A stretch of 64,000 bases of DNA from NCBI RefSeq assembly GCF_025628885.1, contig NZ_JAOTIF010000017.1, forward strand, positions 1-64,000, written 5' to 3'. The notes beneath the pieces are model-generated. The model ran no database searches. It was not told the DNA's origin and was given only the letters and a program-made list of their open reading frames with translations. Positions 34,200 to 46,000 of this stretch are shown one piece after another; position 1 is the first letter of the stretch; each line of letters starts with the position of its first letter. The position numbers were made by a program, and so were the translations under genes. The DNA is from Paraflavisolibacter caeni. Its GTDB lineage: Bacteria > Bacteroidota > Bacteroidia > Chitinophagales > Chitinophagaceae.

Positions 34200-36218
34200 A
34201 TGAGAAATTTTCTACTTGTTTTCTATTTTTTACTGTTAGGTAACTGTGTTAACGCTCAGACTTGTTCCTCCCTAGGGCAGACGCCCTCTTCGGCCTTCCC
34301 GGTTTGTGGCACCAGCACTTTTCATCAAACCAATGTACCAATATGCAGCACTCGTTCTCTGTATGTTCCTGGCTGTAGTAACGACGGTGCTGCTTATGCT
34401 GACAAAAATCCTTACTGGTATAAATTCACCTGTTACACATCAGGCTCGCTGGGTTTCCTGATCAAACCTACTAACCAGGGTGATGATTATGACTGGCAGT
34501 TGTATGACATCACTGGCCATGATCCGGATGAAGTTTTCACCAACCGTTCGCTGGTGGTCACAGGCAATTGGGCTGGTACTTATGGCAATACGGGTGCCTC
34601 CAATTCGGGTGTCAACTTTATTCATTGTGCTTCTGATCCGGCAGCCAAGCAAAATTCATTTTCTGTAATGCCACAATTGACAGCAGGTCATACCTATTTA
34701 TTGCTGGTAAGCCATTTCACTGATTCTCAAAGTGGCTACGAACTTTCTTTTGGTGGAGGGACTGCCGTGATCACTGATACTTCACTGCCTCGTTTACATA
34801 GTGCTGAAGCAAGTTGCGGTGGGGATGTGATCCGGGTGAAGCTTAATAAGAGGATTCGTTGCCAAAGTTTGACATCTACAGGTTCCGAATTTTCTATCAA
34901 CACCGGGAGTATTTCTGTCATTAGTGCAAATGGTATCGGGTGTTCCTCTGGTTTTGATACAGATTCTATTGAACTTAGGCTCAGTGGTTTCCTGCCGCCA
35001 GGCACTTTTTCTTTGGTTGCAAAATTGGGAACCGATAATAACACCTTACTGGATTATTGTGATAATGCCATCCCCGTTGGTAGTAAAGTTGATTTTACGG
35101 TCTACCCACTATTGCCTACTCCTATGGATAGCCTACAGCCTGTGCAATGTGCTCCACAAACGCTCCGGCTCTTTTTCCGTAAACCAATGCTTTGCAGTAG
35201 TGTAGCTGCGGATGGAAGTGACTTTGTACTCACTGGGCCATACCCGGTGCGCATCGCTGGTGCTTCAGGCAGTTGCAGCGGCACAGCCACAACTTCAAAA
35301 GAAATTATCATCAGGCTGCAACAGCCATTGTCTGGTGGCGGCAACTTTACGTTGGCATTAAAAAAAGGCGGAGACGGTAATACTGTGTTAGATGAATGTG
35401 GTAAAGAAACACCTGAAGGTTCCTCTATTGCTTTTTCAGTAAAAGACACTGTGACTGCAACTTTTAGTTATGTTAAAAAGTATGGGTGCAGCGTAGATAC
35501 GGTCCTCTTTCGCCATGCAGGTACTAATGGCGTGAATAGTTGGAAATGGAGCCTGGATGAAGGGCAGTCGAGTGCAACACAGAACCCGGTGGCAATTTAC
35601 AAGCAATTCAACCAGAAGAATATTTCGTTGATCGTATCAAATGGCTTTTGCAGCGATACGTCCTCGCAGACGGTAGCGTTAACAAATTTTCTAAAAGCAG
35701 ATTTTTCTGTGTTTGAAGACAATTGTCCCAAAGAATCTGTTCCATTTACCAGCCAGGCGCAGGGTACAATTGTCAGGCATCAATGGTCGTTTGGCGATGG
35801 AGGCAGTTCAACAGATGCTTCTCCGGCGCACATCTTTGCTCCGCCTGATAACACAAGAAATTTCACTGTCACCTATACGGTTACTGATGATATTGGCTGC
35901 CAAAGCACAGCTCAAAAGAACATCATTGTCTATGGTAGTTGTTACCTGGCAGTGCCTAATGCATTTACCCCTAATAATGACAGCAGGAATGATTTTCTGC
36001 GGCCACTTAATGCGGTTAAGGCAAGCCAATTGGTTTTCAAAGTTTATAATCGCTGGGGGCAACTGGTGTATCAAACAACTGACTGGAAAAAAGGCTGGAA
36101 TGGAACTTTAAACGGGTTGCCGCAACCCGCAGGTGTTTATGCCTGGATTTTACAATACGTAGATAGGAATACTGGTGAAAAAAGGATAATGAGGGGCACT
36201 GCTGCGCTAATAAGGTAG
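34200..36218 (+). CDS. T9SS type B cargo protein with PKD domain
   Basis: A 672-residue secreted surface protein. The Sec signal is MRNFLLVFYFLLLGNCVNAQ. Residues about 20-190 form an N-terminal beta domain, followed by two Ig-like repeats (about 195-300 and 305-410) and two PKD-type modules (about 415-500 and 500-580, the second with HQWSFGDGG). The C-terminus VPNAFTPNNDSRNDFL, VYNRWGQLVYQT, GWNG and GVYAWILQY is the gliding-motility-associated (CHU_C, type B) sorting domain, by which the T9SS exports and anchors or releases cargo. The many cysteines fit an extracellular location. An adhesive or structural role is inferred. Confidence 0.9.
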   Translation: MRNFLLVFYFLLLGNCVNAQTCSSLGQTPSSAFPVCGTSTFHQTNVPICSTRSLYVPGCSNDGAAYADKNPYWYKFTCYTSGSLGFLIKPTNQGDDYDWQLYDITGHDPDEVFTNRSLVVTGNWAGTYGNTGASNSGVNFIHCASDPAAKQNSFSVMPQLTAGHTYLLLVSHFTDSQSGYELSFGGGTAVITDTSLPRLHSAEASCGGDVIRVKLNKRIRCQSLTSTGSEFSINTGSISVISANGIGCSSGFDTDSIELRLSGFLPPGTFSLVAKLGTDNNTLLDYCDNAIPVGSKVDFTVYPLLPTPMDSLQPVQCAPQTLRLFFRKPMLCSSVAADGSDFVLTGPYPVRIAGASGSCSGTATTSKEIIIRLQQPLSGGGNFTLALKKGGDGNTVLDECGKETPEGSSIAFSVKDTVTATFSYVKKYGCSVDTVLFRHAGTNGVNSWKWSLDEGQSSATQNPVAIYKQFNQKNISLIVSNGFCSDTSSQTVALTNFLKADFSVFEDNCPKESVPFTSQAQGTIVRHQWSFGDGGSSTDASPAHIFAPPDNTRNFTVTYTVTDDIGCQSTAQKNIIVYGSCYLAVPNAFTPNNDSRNDFLRPLNAVKASQLVFKVYNRWGQLVYQTTDWKKGWNGTLNGLPQPAGVYAWILQYVDRNTGEKRIMRGTAALIR

Positions 36219-36283
36219 TGAGCGGTGTGATATTACTCAAATAAATCCATTAACTTTCTATACTAATTACTTTTCTAAGTTTT

Positions 36284-36706
36284 ATGCTTAACTCTGGACC
36301 TATAATTCTTATTGAAGATGATACTGATGATCAGGAATTGATTGGGAAAGCAATAAGAGAGGTTGGTATGAGCAATGAAATCATCTATTTAGATAATGGT
36401 GCTGATGCACTCCAGTTCCTGGTTACAACAACTGTGCAACCATTCATTATTTTGTGTGATATGAATATGCCGAAAATGAATGGCATTGAACTGAAAATGC
36501 GGATCGATGAAAACAAGGAACTAAGAAAAAAAAGCATTCCTTTTGTTTTCTTTTCAACAACAGCTAATAAAATGACTGTAAACCTGGCGTATACTAAAAT
36601 GACCGTACAAGGCTTTTTTGAGAAAAGCGATCAATACAAAGAACTTGTCCGCACATTAAAAATTATCTTCGACTATTGGCGTGAATCCATACACCCAAAT
36701 TCCTGA
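36284..36706 (+). CDS. Single-domain response regulator (receiver only)
   Basis: A 140-residue stand-alone receiver domain of the Rcp1-like type. IILIEDDTDDQELI supplies the acidic pocket (Glu11-Asp12-Asp13). Asp59 in IILCDMNMPKMNG is the phosphoacceptor. GFFEKSDQYKEL has the conserved Lys. There is no output domain, so it probably signals by protein contact or in a phosphorelay, possibly with the upstream PAS kinase. It lies 65 bp after the T9SS cargo gene. Confidence 0.9.
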   Translation: MLNSGPIILIEDDTDDQELIGKAIREVGMSNEIIYLDNGADALQFLVTTTVQPFIILCDMNMPKMNGIELKMRIDENKELRKKSIPFVFFSTTANKMTVNLAYTKMTVQGFFEKSDQYKELVRTLKIIFDYWRESIHPNS

Positions 36707-36856
36707 TGGTCCAGGAGTCAATTCATTTCAGCAACTCGTTTAAGTATACAATCAACCGGCGTGAATAAAATAATTATTTAACTCTTGTAACTATGATTGC
36801 CCAAAGGAATGGGCATTGAATTTGGTTATATGTACACCCCGGTGCAACGGTGACAA

Positions 36857-36887
36857 TTATAAAAACGTGCAAAGCAAGTTTTTATAA
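36857..36887. other. Perfect 10-bp hairpin in the spacer before 36959
   Basis: TTATAAAAAC and its complement enclose 11 bases. It lies in a 250-bp spacer between the receiver gene and the next gene. It could be a weak terminator or a leader structure. Confidence 0.4.
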
Positions 36888-36958
36888 AAGGCAAAATACT
36901 GTATCTTACTTTACGGATTGTTGGCCAACGGCCGGGTTAAAAATCTAATGACGTTAAA

Positions 36959-37363
36959 ATGGATCTTATGAGGGTTAAAAAGATTAGTTTAAACCAGGAC
37001 GATACTATTTATGAATTGAATGGTGAGCATACTATTGACTTTTACAGGCCTCCTGCTAAAAGTTTTGTTATTGAACTCATTGAGATTAAAAATGTGCAAT
37101 CACCTAGCTCCCTGGAAATTGAAATCAAGGCCGGGTTGAGCAGACGGGTGATCAGATTGTATCAACACCGGATGAAATTTCTTTATCAAAATGGAGTTTT
37201 TATCCTGGATACTTCCCAAATTCCCGAATTTAGTTTGAATCTCGAGCACATTAATGATTATCACTATTATATTAAGGTATTTCCTAATGGAGAGGATTTT
37301 AGTCTAACGATGTATGGAGTAACTGACCAGGTGGAGCAACGCGTTCAATTTATGGCTATTTAA
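36959..37363 (+). CDS. Hypothetical protein
   Basis: A 134-residue protein of unknown function with no signal peptide, membrane helix or cysteine. The composition suggests an all-beta fold: alternating strands such as IYELNGEHTIDFYR, FVIELIEIKN, LEIEIKAGLSRRVIRLYQ and YHYYIKVFPNGEDFSLTMYG. Nothing was recognised as a known family. ATG 36959 is used; a second ATG at residue 4 is possible. Its last 8 bp overlap the end of the convergent nuclease gene. Confidence 0.7.
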   Translation: MDLMRVKKISLNQDDTIYELNGEHTIDFYRPPAKSFVIELIEIKNVQSPSSLEIEIKAGLSRRVIRLYQHRMKFLYQNGVFILDTSQIPEFSLNLEHINDYHYYIKVFPNGEDFSLTMYGVTDQVEQRVQFMAI

Positions 37364-38234
37364 ATGACTGTTCTGATTTTTGCTTTTTTCTGGTCCATTG
37401 CCATTTATTGATGGCAGGATCGCTTTCCACCGAATTTTCAACATCGTCAGGGAGCTTGGGGAAAAAATCCAACCCAGTTAGCTTTTCCACACTATCAACG
37501 GAAACTGCAAAACTTTTCAAAGTGGCATAAGATGCATTGTTTGGCATCACAAAACCAATAGCCCTTACTTCTTTGGCATTATATTCCAAAACTACTTTGT
37601 AGAAATATTTGGGCACTGATACTCTTCCTATAGTAGGTAAGTCATTGGTCAATACCGGGCCTGTTACTATAAAAATGCTGTCATAGTAATTAGCCCAAAA
37701 GCGGATGAGCTCTTCCAGTCTTCTCCATACACCCCTGTTAAATGTTGGTGCCTGGGGCGTCATATTGCTGTAATAAAATGATTCCTGCATCGATTTGGCT
37801 GACCAGGCCATATCTTCAGCCGGGGCCAGATGCCCCCGGTCATAACCGGAGCCCTGATAATCTTCATCGTTTGCGGTTCCTTCAGCCACTTCAGGGTCTT
37901 CCATAAAGTGATTGGTTCTATTAAATTGGGAAGAGTTGGCCTGAGATGCTGTTAGTTTATACGCTACCCAATTGGCCTCTTTGTGCTCTTCATTGTATGA
38001 AAGAGCAAAGCCTGTATGGGCAACGATGTCCTGGTTGGATTTTATAGCAGGAAGTTCAAGGTTCGCTAATGAAGTGGTCGTTGTCGTTTGTGCATTGACG
38101 TTCGGGCTAGAGGTCTGTTGACTTTGGTGTTTTTTACTGGCTACTATATAAATAGTGGCAGCCAGGAGCAATAAAATAATGATCAAGATCGCTGTTCTAC
38201 CACTTAAAAAACCTGCGTTTGCCCTATTGTTCAT
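37356..38234 (-). CDS. Membrane-anchored DNA/RNA non-specific endonuclease (NUC1 type)
   Basis: A 292-residue nuclease of the beta-beta-alpha-Me (Serratia NucA/EndoG) family. One N-terminal membrane helix (about residues 14-32) is followed by a Thr/Ser/Gln-rich linker and the catalytic domain (about 80-285). DRGHLAPAEDM (132-142) holds the general-base His135. The metal-binding Asn is in SNMTPQAPTFNRGVWRRLE, most likely Asn166. A single anchor with the domain outside suggests extracytoplasmic nucleic-acid degradation. It converges with the unknown gene at 36959, overlapping by 8 bp. Confidence 0.92.
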   Translation of the reverse strand: MNNRANAGFLSGRTAILIIILLLLAATIYIVASKKHQSQQTSSPNVNAQTTTTTSLANLELPAIKSNQDIVAHTGFALSYNEEHKEANWVAYKLTASQANSSQFNRTNHFMEDPEVAEGTANDEDYQGSGYDRGHLAPAEDMAWSAKSMQESFYYSNMTPQAPTFNRGVWRRLEELIRFWANYYDSIFIVTGPVLTNDLPTIGRVSVPKYFYKVVLEYNAKEVRAIGFVMPNNASYATLKSFAVSVDSVEKLTGLDFFPKLPDDVENSVESDPAINKWQWTRKKQKSEQSFK

Positions 38235-38285
38235 AGCGTAAATATAATGGCTATGAATTTTTATATGCTTTTTGAATTTGAGTAA

Positions 38286-38334
38286 AAGGATAAAAAGCCG
38301 ATAAGAACCAATGTCTTACCGGCTTTTTATCCTT
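38286..38334 (-). terminator. Terminator of fabH
   Basis: A perfect 15-bp inverted repeat (38286-38300 with 38320-38334) with a 19-base loop, which pairs partly further, and flanking A/T runs. It lies 23 bp past the fabH stop. Confidence 0.88.
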
Positions 38335-38356
38335 AATTAACTTACATACCCGTGAT

Positions 38357-39355
38357 TCAGTATTCCCATTTCACCAGCGTTGCGCCCCATGTAAAGCCAC
38401 CACCGAAAGCAGCCAGCACGATCAGGTCGCCTTTGTTCAACTCTTGTTTCCAGTCCCACAGGCAAAGAGGGATTGTCGCCGCCGTCGTATTGCCATATTT
38501 ATGGATATTCAGCATCACCTTGTCATGCGAAAGGCCCATACGGTTTGCCGTAGCATCGATAATGCGTTTGTTGGCCTGATGGGGTACCAGCCATGCGATA
38601 TCTTCTCCGGTCAGGTTATTGCGCTCCAGGAGTTCAGCACTCACATCAGCCATACCTTTCACTGCAAACTTGAATACAGATTGTCCTTCCTGGTAAATGA
38701 AATGCTCACGGTTCGCCACAGTTTCTGCAGAAGCTGGTCTTAGTGAACCTCCGGCCTTCATTTTCAGGAATTCCCCACCGCTGCCATCGCTTTTCAGGAT
38801 GCTGTCCAATACACCGTACCCGTCTGTATTTGGCTCCAGCAAAACAGCGCCGGCGCCATCTCCGAACAAAATACAGGTAGTACGATCGCTGTAATCTACG
38901 ATGGCGCTCATTTTATCGGCTCCTACTACGATCACTTTTTTGTAGCGGCGACTTTCGATCAGTGTTGCACCTACTGTAAGGCCATACAAAAAGCCTGAAC
39001 AGGCGGCTGCGAGATCAAATCCAAAGGCGTTTTTTGCTCCAATTTTATGTGCAATCAAATTAGCTGTTGCCGGAAACACCATATCAGGAGTTACCGTAGC
39101 GCAAATAATTGCATCGATTTCCGAGGGATCGATACCTCTTTTTTCACAGATTTGCAGGATAGCAGGTACTGCCAAGTCGGATGTTGCTTTACCATCTCCC
39201 CTTAAAATTCGTCTTTCCTCGATACCCGTTCGGCTTCTGATCCACTCGTCGTTGGTATCCACCATCTTTTCCAGGTCAGCATTAGTGATCTTATCCTCCG
39301 GTACATAGCCGCCTACAGCAGTAATGGCAGCCGTAATTTTTTTACTAGTTGGCAC
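38357..39355 (-). CDS. fabH: 3-oxoacyl-[ACP] synthase III (FabH)
   Basis: Condenses acyl-CoA with malonyl-ACP to start fatty-acid synthesis. The 332-residue protein is full length. Cys119 in [11 protein letters not shown] is the nucleophile; the His in [11 protein letters not shown] (about 260) and the Asn in HKYGNTTAA (about 289) complete the triad. The start is GTG 39355, with no better ATG upstream. It is transcribed away from ruvA and ends at a strong hairpin. Paralogues exist in many Bacteroidota, but the motifs here are those of the canonical enzyme. Confidence 0.95.
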   Translation of the reverse strand: MPTSKKITAAITAVGGYVPEDKITNADLEKMVDTNDEWIRSRTGIEERRILRGDGKATSDLAVPAILQICEKRGIDPSEIDAIICATVTPDMVFPATANLIAHKIGAKNAFGFDLAAACSGFLYGLTVGATLIESRRYKKVIVVGADKMSAIVDYSDRTTCILFGDGAGAVLLEPNTDGYGVLDSILKSDGSGGEFLKMKAGGSLRPASAETVANREHFIYQEGQSVFKFAVKGMADVSAELLERNNLTGEDIAWLVPHQANKRIIDATANRMGLSHDKVMLNIHKYGNTTAATIPLCLWDWKQELNKGDLIVLAAFGGGFTWGATLVKWEY

Positions 39356-39431
39356 GTAAATTCAGATTTTGAGTGTGCGAAGATAGAGAGTTTGATGTTT
39401 GGAGTAATCATGCTTCAAGCTCCAAATTCCT

Positions 39432-39439
39432 TTACTTTG
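39432..39439 (+). promoter_or_regulatory. Probable -7 box of ruvA
   Basis: TTACTTTG approximates TAnnTTTG and ends four bases before ATG 39444. Confidence 0.35.
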
Positions 39440-39443
39440 TTAT

Positions 39444-40025
39444 ATGATAGCTTTTTTGAAAGGAAATTTCGTTAATAAAACTCCAGCTGTCGTTTATGTA
39501 GATGTAAACGGCGTAGGCTACGAAGTAAACATTAGCCTGAACACTTACTCTAAAATTCAAAACCTTGAAGGTGGCACTTTGTTCACGCATCTCCTGATTC
39601 GCGAAGATGCCCATACCTTATTTGGTTTTTATGACGCAAGTGAAAAAGATATCTTTCTTCAATTGATATCAGTTTCAGGCATTGGTGCTTCCACGGCACG
39701 TGTGATGCTTTCTTACATGAAACCAGAAGAGCTGATACAAGCAATTGTACAGGGCAATGCACGCCTGTTGGAAACAATCAAAGGTATAGGCCGCAAAACG
39801 GCTGAGCGTATTGTTTTGGAGCTCAAGGATAAATTGGGTAAGGTAGCTACTGAAGTAAATATTTCTACTCCTGCGGGCAATAGTTTGCAAGCCGATGCGT
39901 TAAATGCACTGATTGCATTAGGCATCAACAGGCAGGCTGCAGAATTGGCGGTGCAGAAAGTATTGAAGCAACATGCATCAGCCAGTGTGGAGGATGTAAT
40001 TAAAAAATCGCTGCAGGTCCTATGA
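39444..40025 (+). CDS. ruvA: Holliday junction branch migration complex subunit RuvA
   Basis: Tetrameric junction-binding subunit that loads RuvB hexamers. The 193-residue protein has all three domains: an OB fold (1-65, beginning MIAFLKGNFVNKTPAVVYVD), tandem helix-hairpin-helix motifs (about 70-130, with SVSGIGASTARVML and IKGIGRKTAERIV), and the flexible C-terminal RuvB-binding domain (about 145-193, ALIALGINRQAAELAV). It is followed after 57 bp by sprA, a neighbour order that I recall from other Bacteroidota. ruvB is far away at 243. Confidence 0.96.
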   Translation: MIAFLKGNFVNKTPAVVYVDVNGVGYEVNISLNTYSKIQNLEGGTLFTHLLIREDAHTLFGFYDASEKDIFLQLISVSGIGASTARVMLSYMKPEELIQAIVQGNARLLETIKGIGRKTAERIVLELKDKLGKVATEVNISTPAGNSLQADALNALIALGINRQAAELAVQKVLKQHASASVEDVIKKSLQVL

Positions 40026-40082
40026 AACACTATCTAGAACCACCTTGAGAAAATAGACTTGGGACATTTTTTTTACAATATT

Positions 40083-43000
40083 ATGTGTAGGGCAATATTA
40101 CCAGCCCTGCTGTTGGGTACCTGTATAAAGGTATCTGCATATTCTGGTCATTTTTATCATCCTGAAACCAATTATCAGGATACTACCGGGCGTGGCGTGA
40201 GCGATACAGGGCGTTTTCCCCTGCGGGACCGCAGGGGCGATCCCTATACATATTCTCGCCGTAGCCCTTTTGACTTTTCGGATACTTCTTTTATTAAAAG
40301 GCAAGTTGAATATGATCCTGCCACAAAGCAGTATTATGTAATTGAAAAAATAGGGAGTAAGTATTACCGCACTCCCATGACGTTCTCCATGCAGGAGTTC
40401 CTTCAGTTGCAGGGTAAAAAAGATGAAGAAGCTTATTTCCGTAAACGAGCCGACCTGCTGACCAATCTGAACCGCCGAAGGAGTAAACCTGCTTTTGGAT
40501 TTTCAAAAGACTGGGTCAACAGGTTTACTGGTATTGGGAAAGTGGACATCCGCCCATCGGGTTATGTGGATATCGGCCTAGGATACCAGGGGCAGAATAT
40601 TAAGAACCCAACCCTGCCGGAACGGGCTAGAAAAAATGGGGGGTTGGATTTTCCTATGAATGCTCAGTTCCAGGTTGATGCAAACATTGGCGATAAAATA
40701 AAACTTCCTATAAATTATAATACACTGGCCAACTTTGATTTTGAAAACCAGCTTAAGTTGGATTATCAGGGCCGGGATGATGAAGTGCTGAAACAGTTCC
40801 AGGCAGGTAATATTAGCTTTAGCTCAAAAGGTACCTTGATTCCCGGCGCTCAATCGCTCTTTGGGGTGAAAACGCAGCTTCAATTTGGAAAGTTGTACCT
40901 GACAACTGTGCTGGCCAACCAGCGTTCACAAAGACAAACGCTGGGGATGCAGGGCGGTTCTGCCTCCCAGTTATTCAACGTGAAGGCTGATGAATATGAA
41001 GAAAACCGTCACTTTCTACTGGCTCAATACTTTAGAAACAATTATAACAACTGGATGAAGACCCTGCCTGTGGTGAACTCAAACGTACAGGTACTGCGCA
41101 TGGAAGTATGGGTTACCAACCGTACGGGTATCACTACAGATACAAGGGATGTGGTAGCCTTGATGGACCTGGGAGAAAGCAATCCTTACAATCCACGATG
41201 GGGCAGTTCTCCAGTACCTTACCCGGCTAATAATTCGAATACCCTTTATCAAACCCTGATCAGCAACCCAAACAGTCGTAACACTGCGCTCGTACAGGGG
41301 CTTTTGACGGCAACAGGGATGCAGCCGGTAGAAGAGTTTGAAAAAACATTTGCCCGCAAATTGCAGCCAACTGATTATTATTTTAATCCCCAGGTCGGCT
41401 TTCTTTCTTTAAATCAGCCGTTGCAACCCGATGAAGTGCTGGGTGTGGCCTATCAATATACATATAACGGGCAAGTATATCAGGTTGGTGAATTTTCTCA
41501 GGACATTCCACCGGACAGCACAGGTAATTCTCAGAAAGTACTGTTTCTTAAATTATTAAAGGCCACCTCTCAACGCCCGAATTTGCCAATTTGGGATCTC
41601 ATGATGAAAAACGTCTATGGCGTTGGTTATGGACAACTGGAACGCCAGGACTTTCAACTCAATATTGTTTACGAAGAGCCGAGCAAAGGAGAAAAAAGAT
41701 ACCTTCCTGATTCTGCCGTAAAGCAGGATTTTCGAGGCGCACCTATTTTGACCTTGGTGAATCTTGACCGGTTGAATAATCAGAATGATCCTCAGCCAGA
41801 TGGTGTATTCGATTATGTGGAAGGATTTACTGTGATCTCATCACAAAGCCGAATTGTTTTTCCGGTACTGGAGCCCTTTGGCCGCGACCTGGAATTTGCA
41901 TTTCCTTCTCAGGCTGAAATGTCGAAGTATTTATATTATCCATTATACGATACTATTAAGGCAATAGCCCAGACATATGCCAACTTCAATCGTTTTAAAC
42001 TGGTAGGCCGTTCCAAATCAGCCAGCAACACCGACTACCAGTTGGGCTTCAATATTCCACGGGGTTCTGTGACGGTAACTGCCGGGGGGCAGATATTGCA
42101 GGAAAATGTTGATTATGAAATCAATTACGACCTTGGAACGCTACGGGTTATTAATACAGCCATCATTAATGCAGGACTTCCCGTGCAGGTGCAATACGAA
42201 AACAATGCCTCCTTTGGTTTGCAACAACGCAATTATATGGGCTTGCGCTTGGATTATTTGTGGAATAAAAACCTGACGGTAGGTGCAACTGCAGTGCGGT
42301 TGGGTGAAAGACCTTTCTTTACAAAGCAGAATTATGGCGAGGACCCAATCCGCAATTCGATGTATGGAGTGGATTTTGACTATCGCAATGAAATTCCCAA
42401 GCTGACCAGGTGGCTGGATAAGCTTCCCTTTTATTCTTCTAAAACACCATCTGCTATTACAGCTTATGGCGAGGCTGCAATGCTGAATCCCGGTCATGCG
42501 CCCCAGATAGGAAAGGGTAGTTCCGGTGCTATTTATATTGATGATTTTGAAGGCACCCGTAGTTCTATTGACCTGCGCTTCCCGATCACCAGCTGGACAC
42601 TCTCATCAGTGCCCAAAGGGGCTGTTGATGCTAACGGAAATATTTTATTTCCGGAGGCCGATCTGACCAATGACCTGGCTGTTGGCTACAACCGGGCCAA
42701 GTTAGCCTGGTATAATATTGAACCTGTATTACAGGAGCCCACTAATGAAAATAACCCGCTAAAGGGTAATAAAGAAGAATTGTCGAAACCTGAAACCAGG
42801 CAGGTATATCAGCGTGAAATATTCCCACAACGTACCAATGATTTTGGCCAGGCTCTTCTGACCACTTTTGACCTTGCTTATTATCCAACCGAGAAGGGAC
42901 CCTATAATTACCTGGCCGACCCAACCCGTATAAATGGCAATGGTAATTTTTTGCAGCCAAAGAAATCCTGGGGTGGTATCATGCGCAACATTGACCAGAC

Positions 43001-46000
43001 AGACTTTGAATCCAGTAATATAGAGTTCATTGAGTTCTGGATGCAGGATCCTTTTATCAATAAACCGAACAGCACTGGCGGTGAATTGTATTTTAATTTG
43101 GGAAATTTATCTGAAGATTTATTAAAGGACAGCCGCCGCATGTATGAGAACGGATTGCCTACACCTAGCAGTCCTAACAATCCGGTGGAAGAAACCATTT
43201 GGGGACAGGTTCCAAGAAATCCTATTCAAGTTACGAACGCTTTCAGCAATGAACCTGCTGACCGACCATACCAGGATGTGGGTTTCGATGGGTTGACAGA
43301 TACTGCGGAGGTGCGGAAATTCCAGCCTTACCTGGGAGAAGTACAAGCCAATTTTGGCGCCAACGCTCCTTTGTACCAAAAGGCTATCCAGGACCCCTCT
43401 GCCGATAATTTCAGAGGATACCGCGATGCGCTTTATGATAAAGCCAATGCCGGCATCCTGGCTCGATATAAAGACATCAACAACCCACATGGCAACTCGC
43501 CTGTGGCTAACAATACCGACCAGTTCACCAGTGCCTTCACACTTTATCCGGACCAGGAAGAGCTGAATCGGGATAATACATTGAACGAGACGGAAGAATA
43601 TTTCCAATATCGCGTGGAAATCAAGCCTAACATGCAGGTGAATACCAACTTTATTACTGACATACGCGAAGTGGAGGTAACCCCTGTGAATGGTGTTAAG
43701 CGTTTGGAAAAGTGGTACCTGTTCCGTATACCTGTGAAAGATTACGTTGCTAAAGTGGGCAGTATTCCGGATTTCAAATCAGTTCGCTTCATCAGGATGT
43801 TCATGACTAACTTCGAAGATTCAACGGTAATGCGCTTTGGGAAACTGGAGTTGATTCGCAACCAGTGGAGAAAATTCAATTATGAAACCGACTCTTCCGG
43901 TATTTATACACCACTTCCAGCCAATGACCCTACCTCTGTGGACATTCTTGCTGTGAACCTGGAAGAGAATGACCAGCGTGAGCCTGTTCATTATGCACAG
44001 CCGCCCGGCATTGAGCGCCAGCAACAGATCAGCAATAATAATGTAAACCTGTTTCTGAACGAACAGTCTCTCAGCTTAAAAGTTTGTAGTCTTGAACCAA
44101 ACGACGCAAGGGGGGTATTTAAAACATTGAACCTGGACCTTCGCCAATACGGAAGACTTTCCATGTTTATTCATGCAGAATCCGTTAACTATTCAGACGA
44201 TATTAAAAACGGTGAGTTGAATGCTGTTGTACGCATTGGTAATGACTTTGTTGGTAATTTTTACGAAGTAAAGATTCCTTTGAACATTACCCGCTGGGGG
44301 GCAACTGATTCTCTCGAAATATGGCCTGAACTGAATAACCTGGATTTTGACCTGAATGTTTTAACGGGACTGAAATCTCGCAGAAACAGTAATGGGGTCA
44401 CTCCTTCTACTTATTATAAGGAAGAGATAAACGGCCGATCTTATGCCATTTTGGGAAATCCTAATCTTGGCGAGGTAAGGGGTATGATGTTGGCTGTGCA
44501 AAATACAAGACAGCAATCAGCCTGCTCGGAAGTCTGGTTCAACGAATTGCGTCTCTCAAGGCTGGATGAAAAAGGAGGATATGCTGCTGTTGGCCGTGTA
44601 GACCTTCGCTTGGCAGATCTTGGGAATGTCACCTTTGCAGGTAGCGTACGCACCCGTGGTTTTGGTACGCTGGAACAAAGGGTAAATGAAAGAAGCCGCG
44701 AAGACTTTAAACAGTTTGATTTAAGCACCAATCTCGACTTGGGCAAACTTCTTCCTAAAAGTGCTGCTATTCAGGTACCGGTTTATGCAAGTATCAGCAA
44801 AACTACCAGCACACCGGAATATGATCCATATGACCTGGATATTAAATTAAAAGATAAGATCAATAATGCTCCTGATAATGCTAAAGATTCTATCCGTGAA
44901 GATGCCATAGACGAGTTGACGATCAAAACAGTGAACTTTACCAATGTCAAAAAGAATAAAACCAATAATAAGCCTGTTCAACCCTGGGATATTTCAAACA
45001 TTGATTTAAACTATTCAATGACACGCCAGGAACGGACTAATCCCATTCTCGAAAACGAGGAACTGACCCGAACAAGGGCTGCTCTAGGCTATAATTATGC
45101 GCCTCAACCGCACTACTTAGAGCCGTTGAAAAAAGCGGTCAAGTCAAATTCTCCATGGCTGGCACTGATCAGAGATTTTAATTTTAACTATAAACCGTCC
45201 ATGTTTTCATTCAAAGCTGACGTCTTCCGCCAGTTTGGAGCAGTGCGTTCCCGGAACGTTGGGGGTGGCAGTTATAAATTCCCGGAAACATACGATAAAT
45301 ACTTCTACTTTGACCGTTATTATACCATGAGGTGGGATCTGACACGCTCGCTGGCCCTGGACTTTAATGCAATTAACAATGCAAGGGTAGATGAGCCTGC
45401 AGGCCGTATTGATACTAAAGACAAGAAGGAGACTGTTAGGAAAAACCTTTTTAAAGGTGGAAGAAATACGCACTACCATCATGATGTTACATTTACCTAC
45501 AACCTCCCGATGCAAAAACTGCCGGCACTCGACTGGACTACCATCCGGGCTTCATATACAGCTAGGTACGATTGGATAGCATCCTCGTTGCTGCCAGAAG
45601 CAAAAGAGCAAGGTAACTCTATTACCATGGGGCAAACCAGCAATGTTACTGGCGAGTTCAACTTCGATATGTTGTACAATAAATCGAAGTACTTAAGGAA
45701 TATATATGCCGAAGTTCCGGCCCAGCCAAAACAGAATGGTGATTCAGCGAAACAAATAATAGAGAGGACGGGCAACCAGGTCAACACCGTTCCTAAGGTA
45801 TTCGCCCGTCTCCTGACATCTTTAAAGAGGGTTGGAGTACAGTTTGGTGAAGATTTGGGGACACTTCTGCCTGGCTACCTGGATAGTACTCAGTTCCTGG
45901 GTATGAATTTGAAAAGCAACCAGCCTGGTTGGAACTATGTATTTGGCAAGCAGCCTGACACAAGTGATATTAACAAGTTTGGCGAAGAGGGGCTTCTTAC

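Noticed and set aside
243-40025. ruvB and ruvA as one operon
   Set aside because: They are separated by about 38 kb and many genes on both strands.
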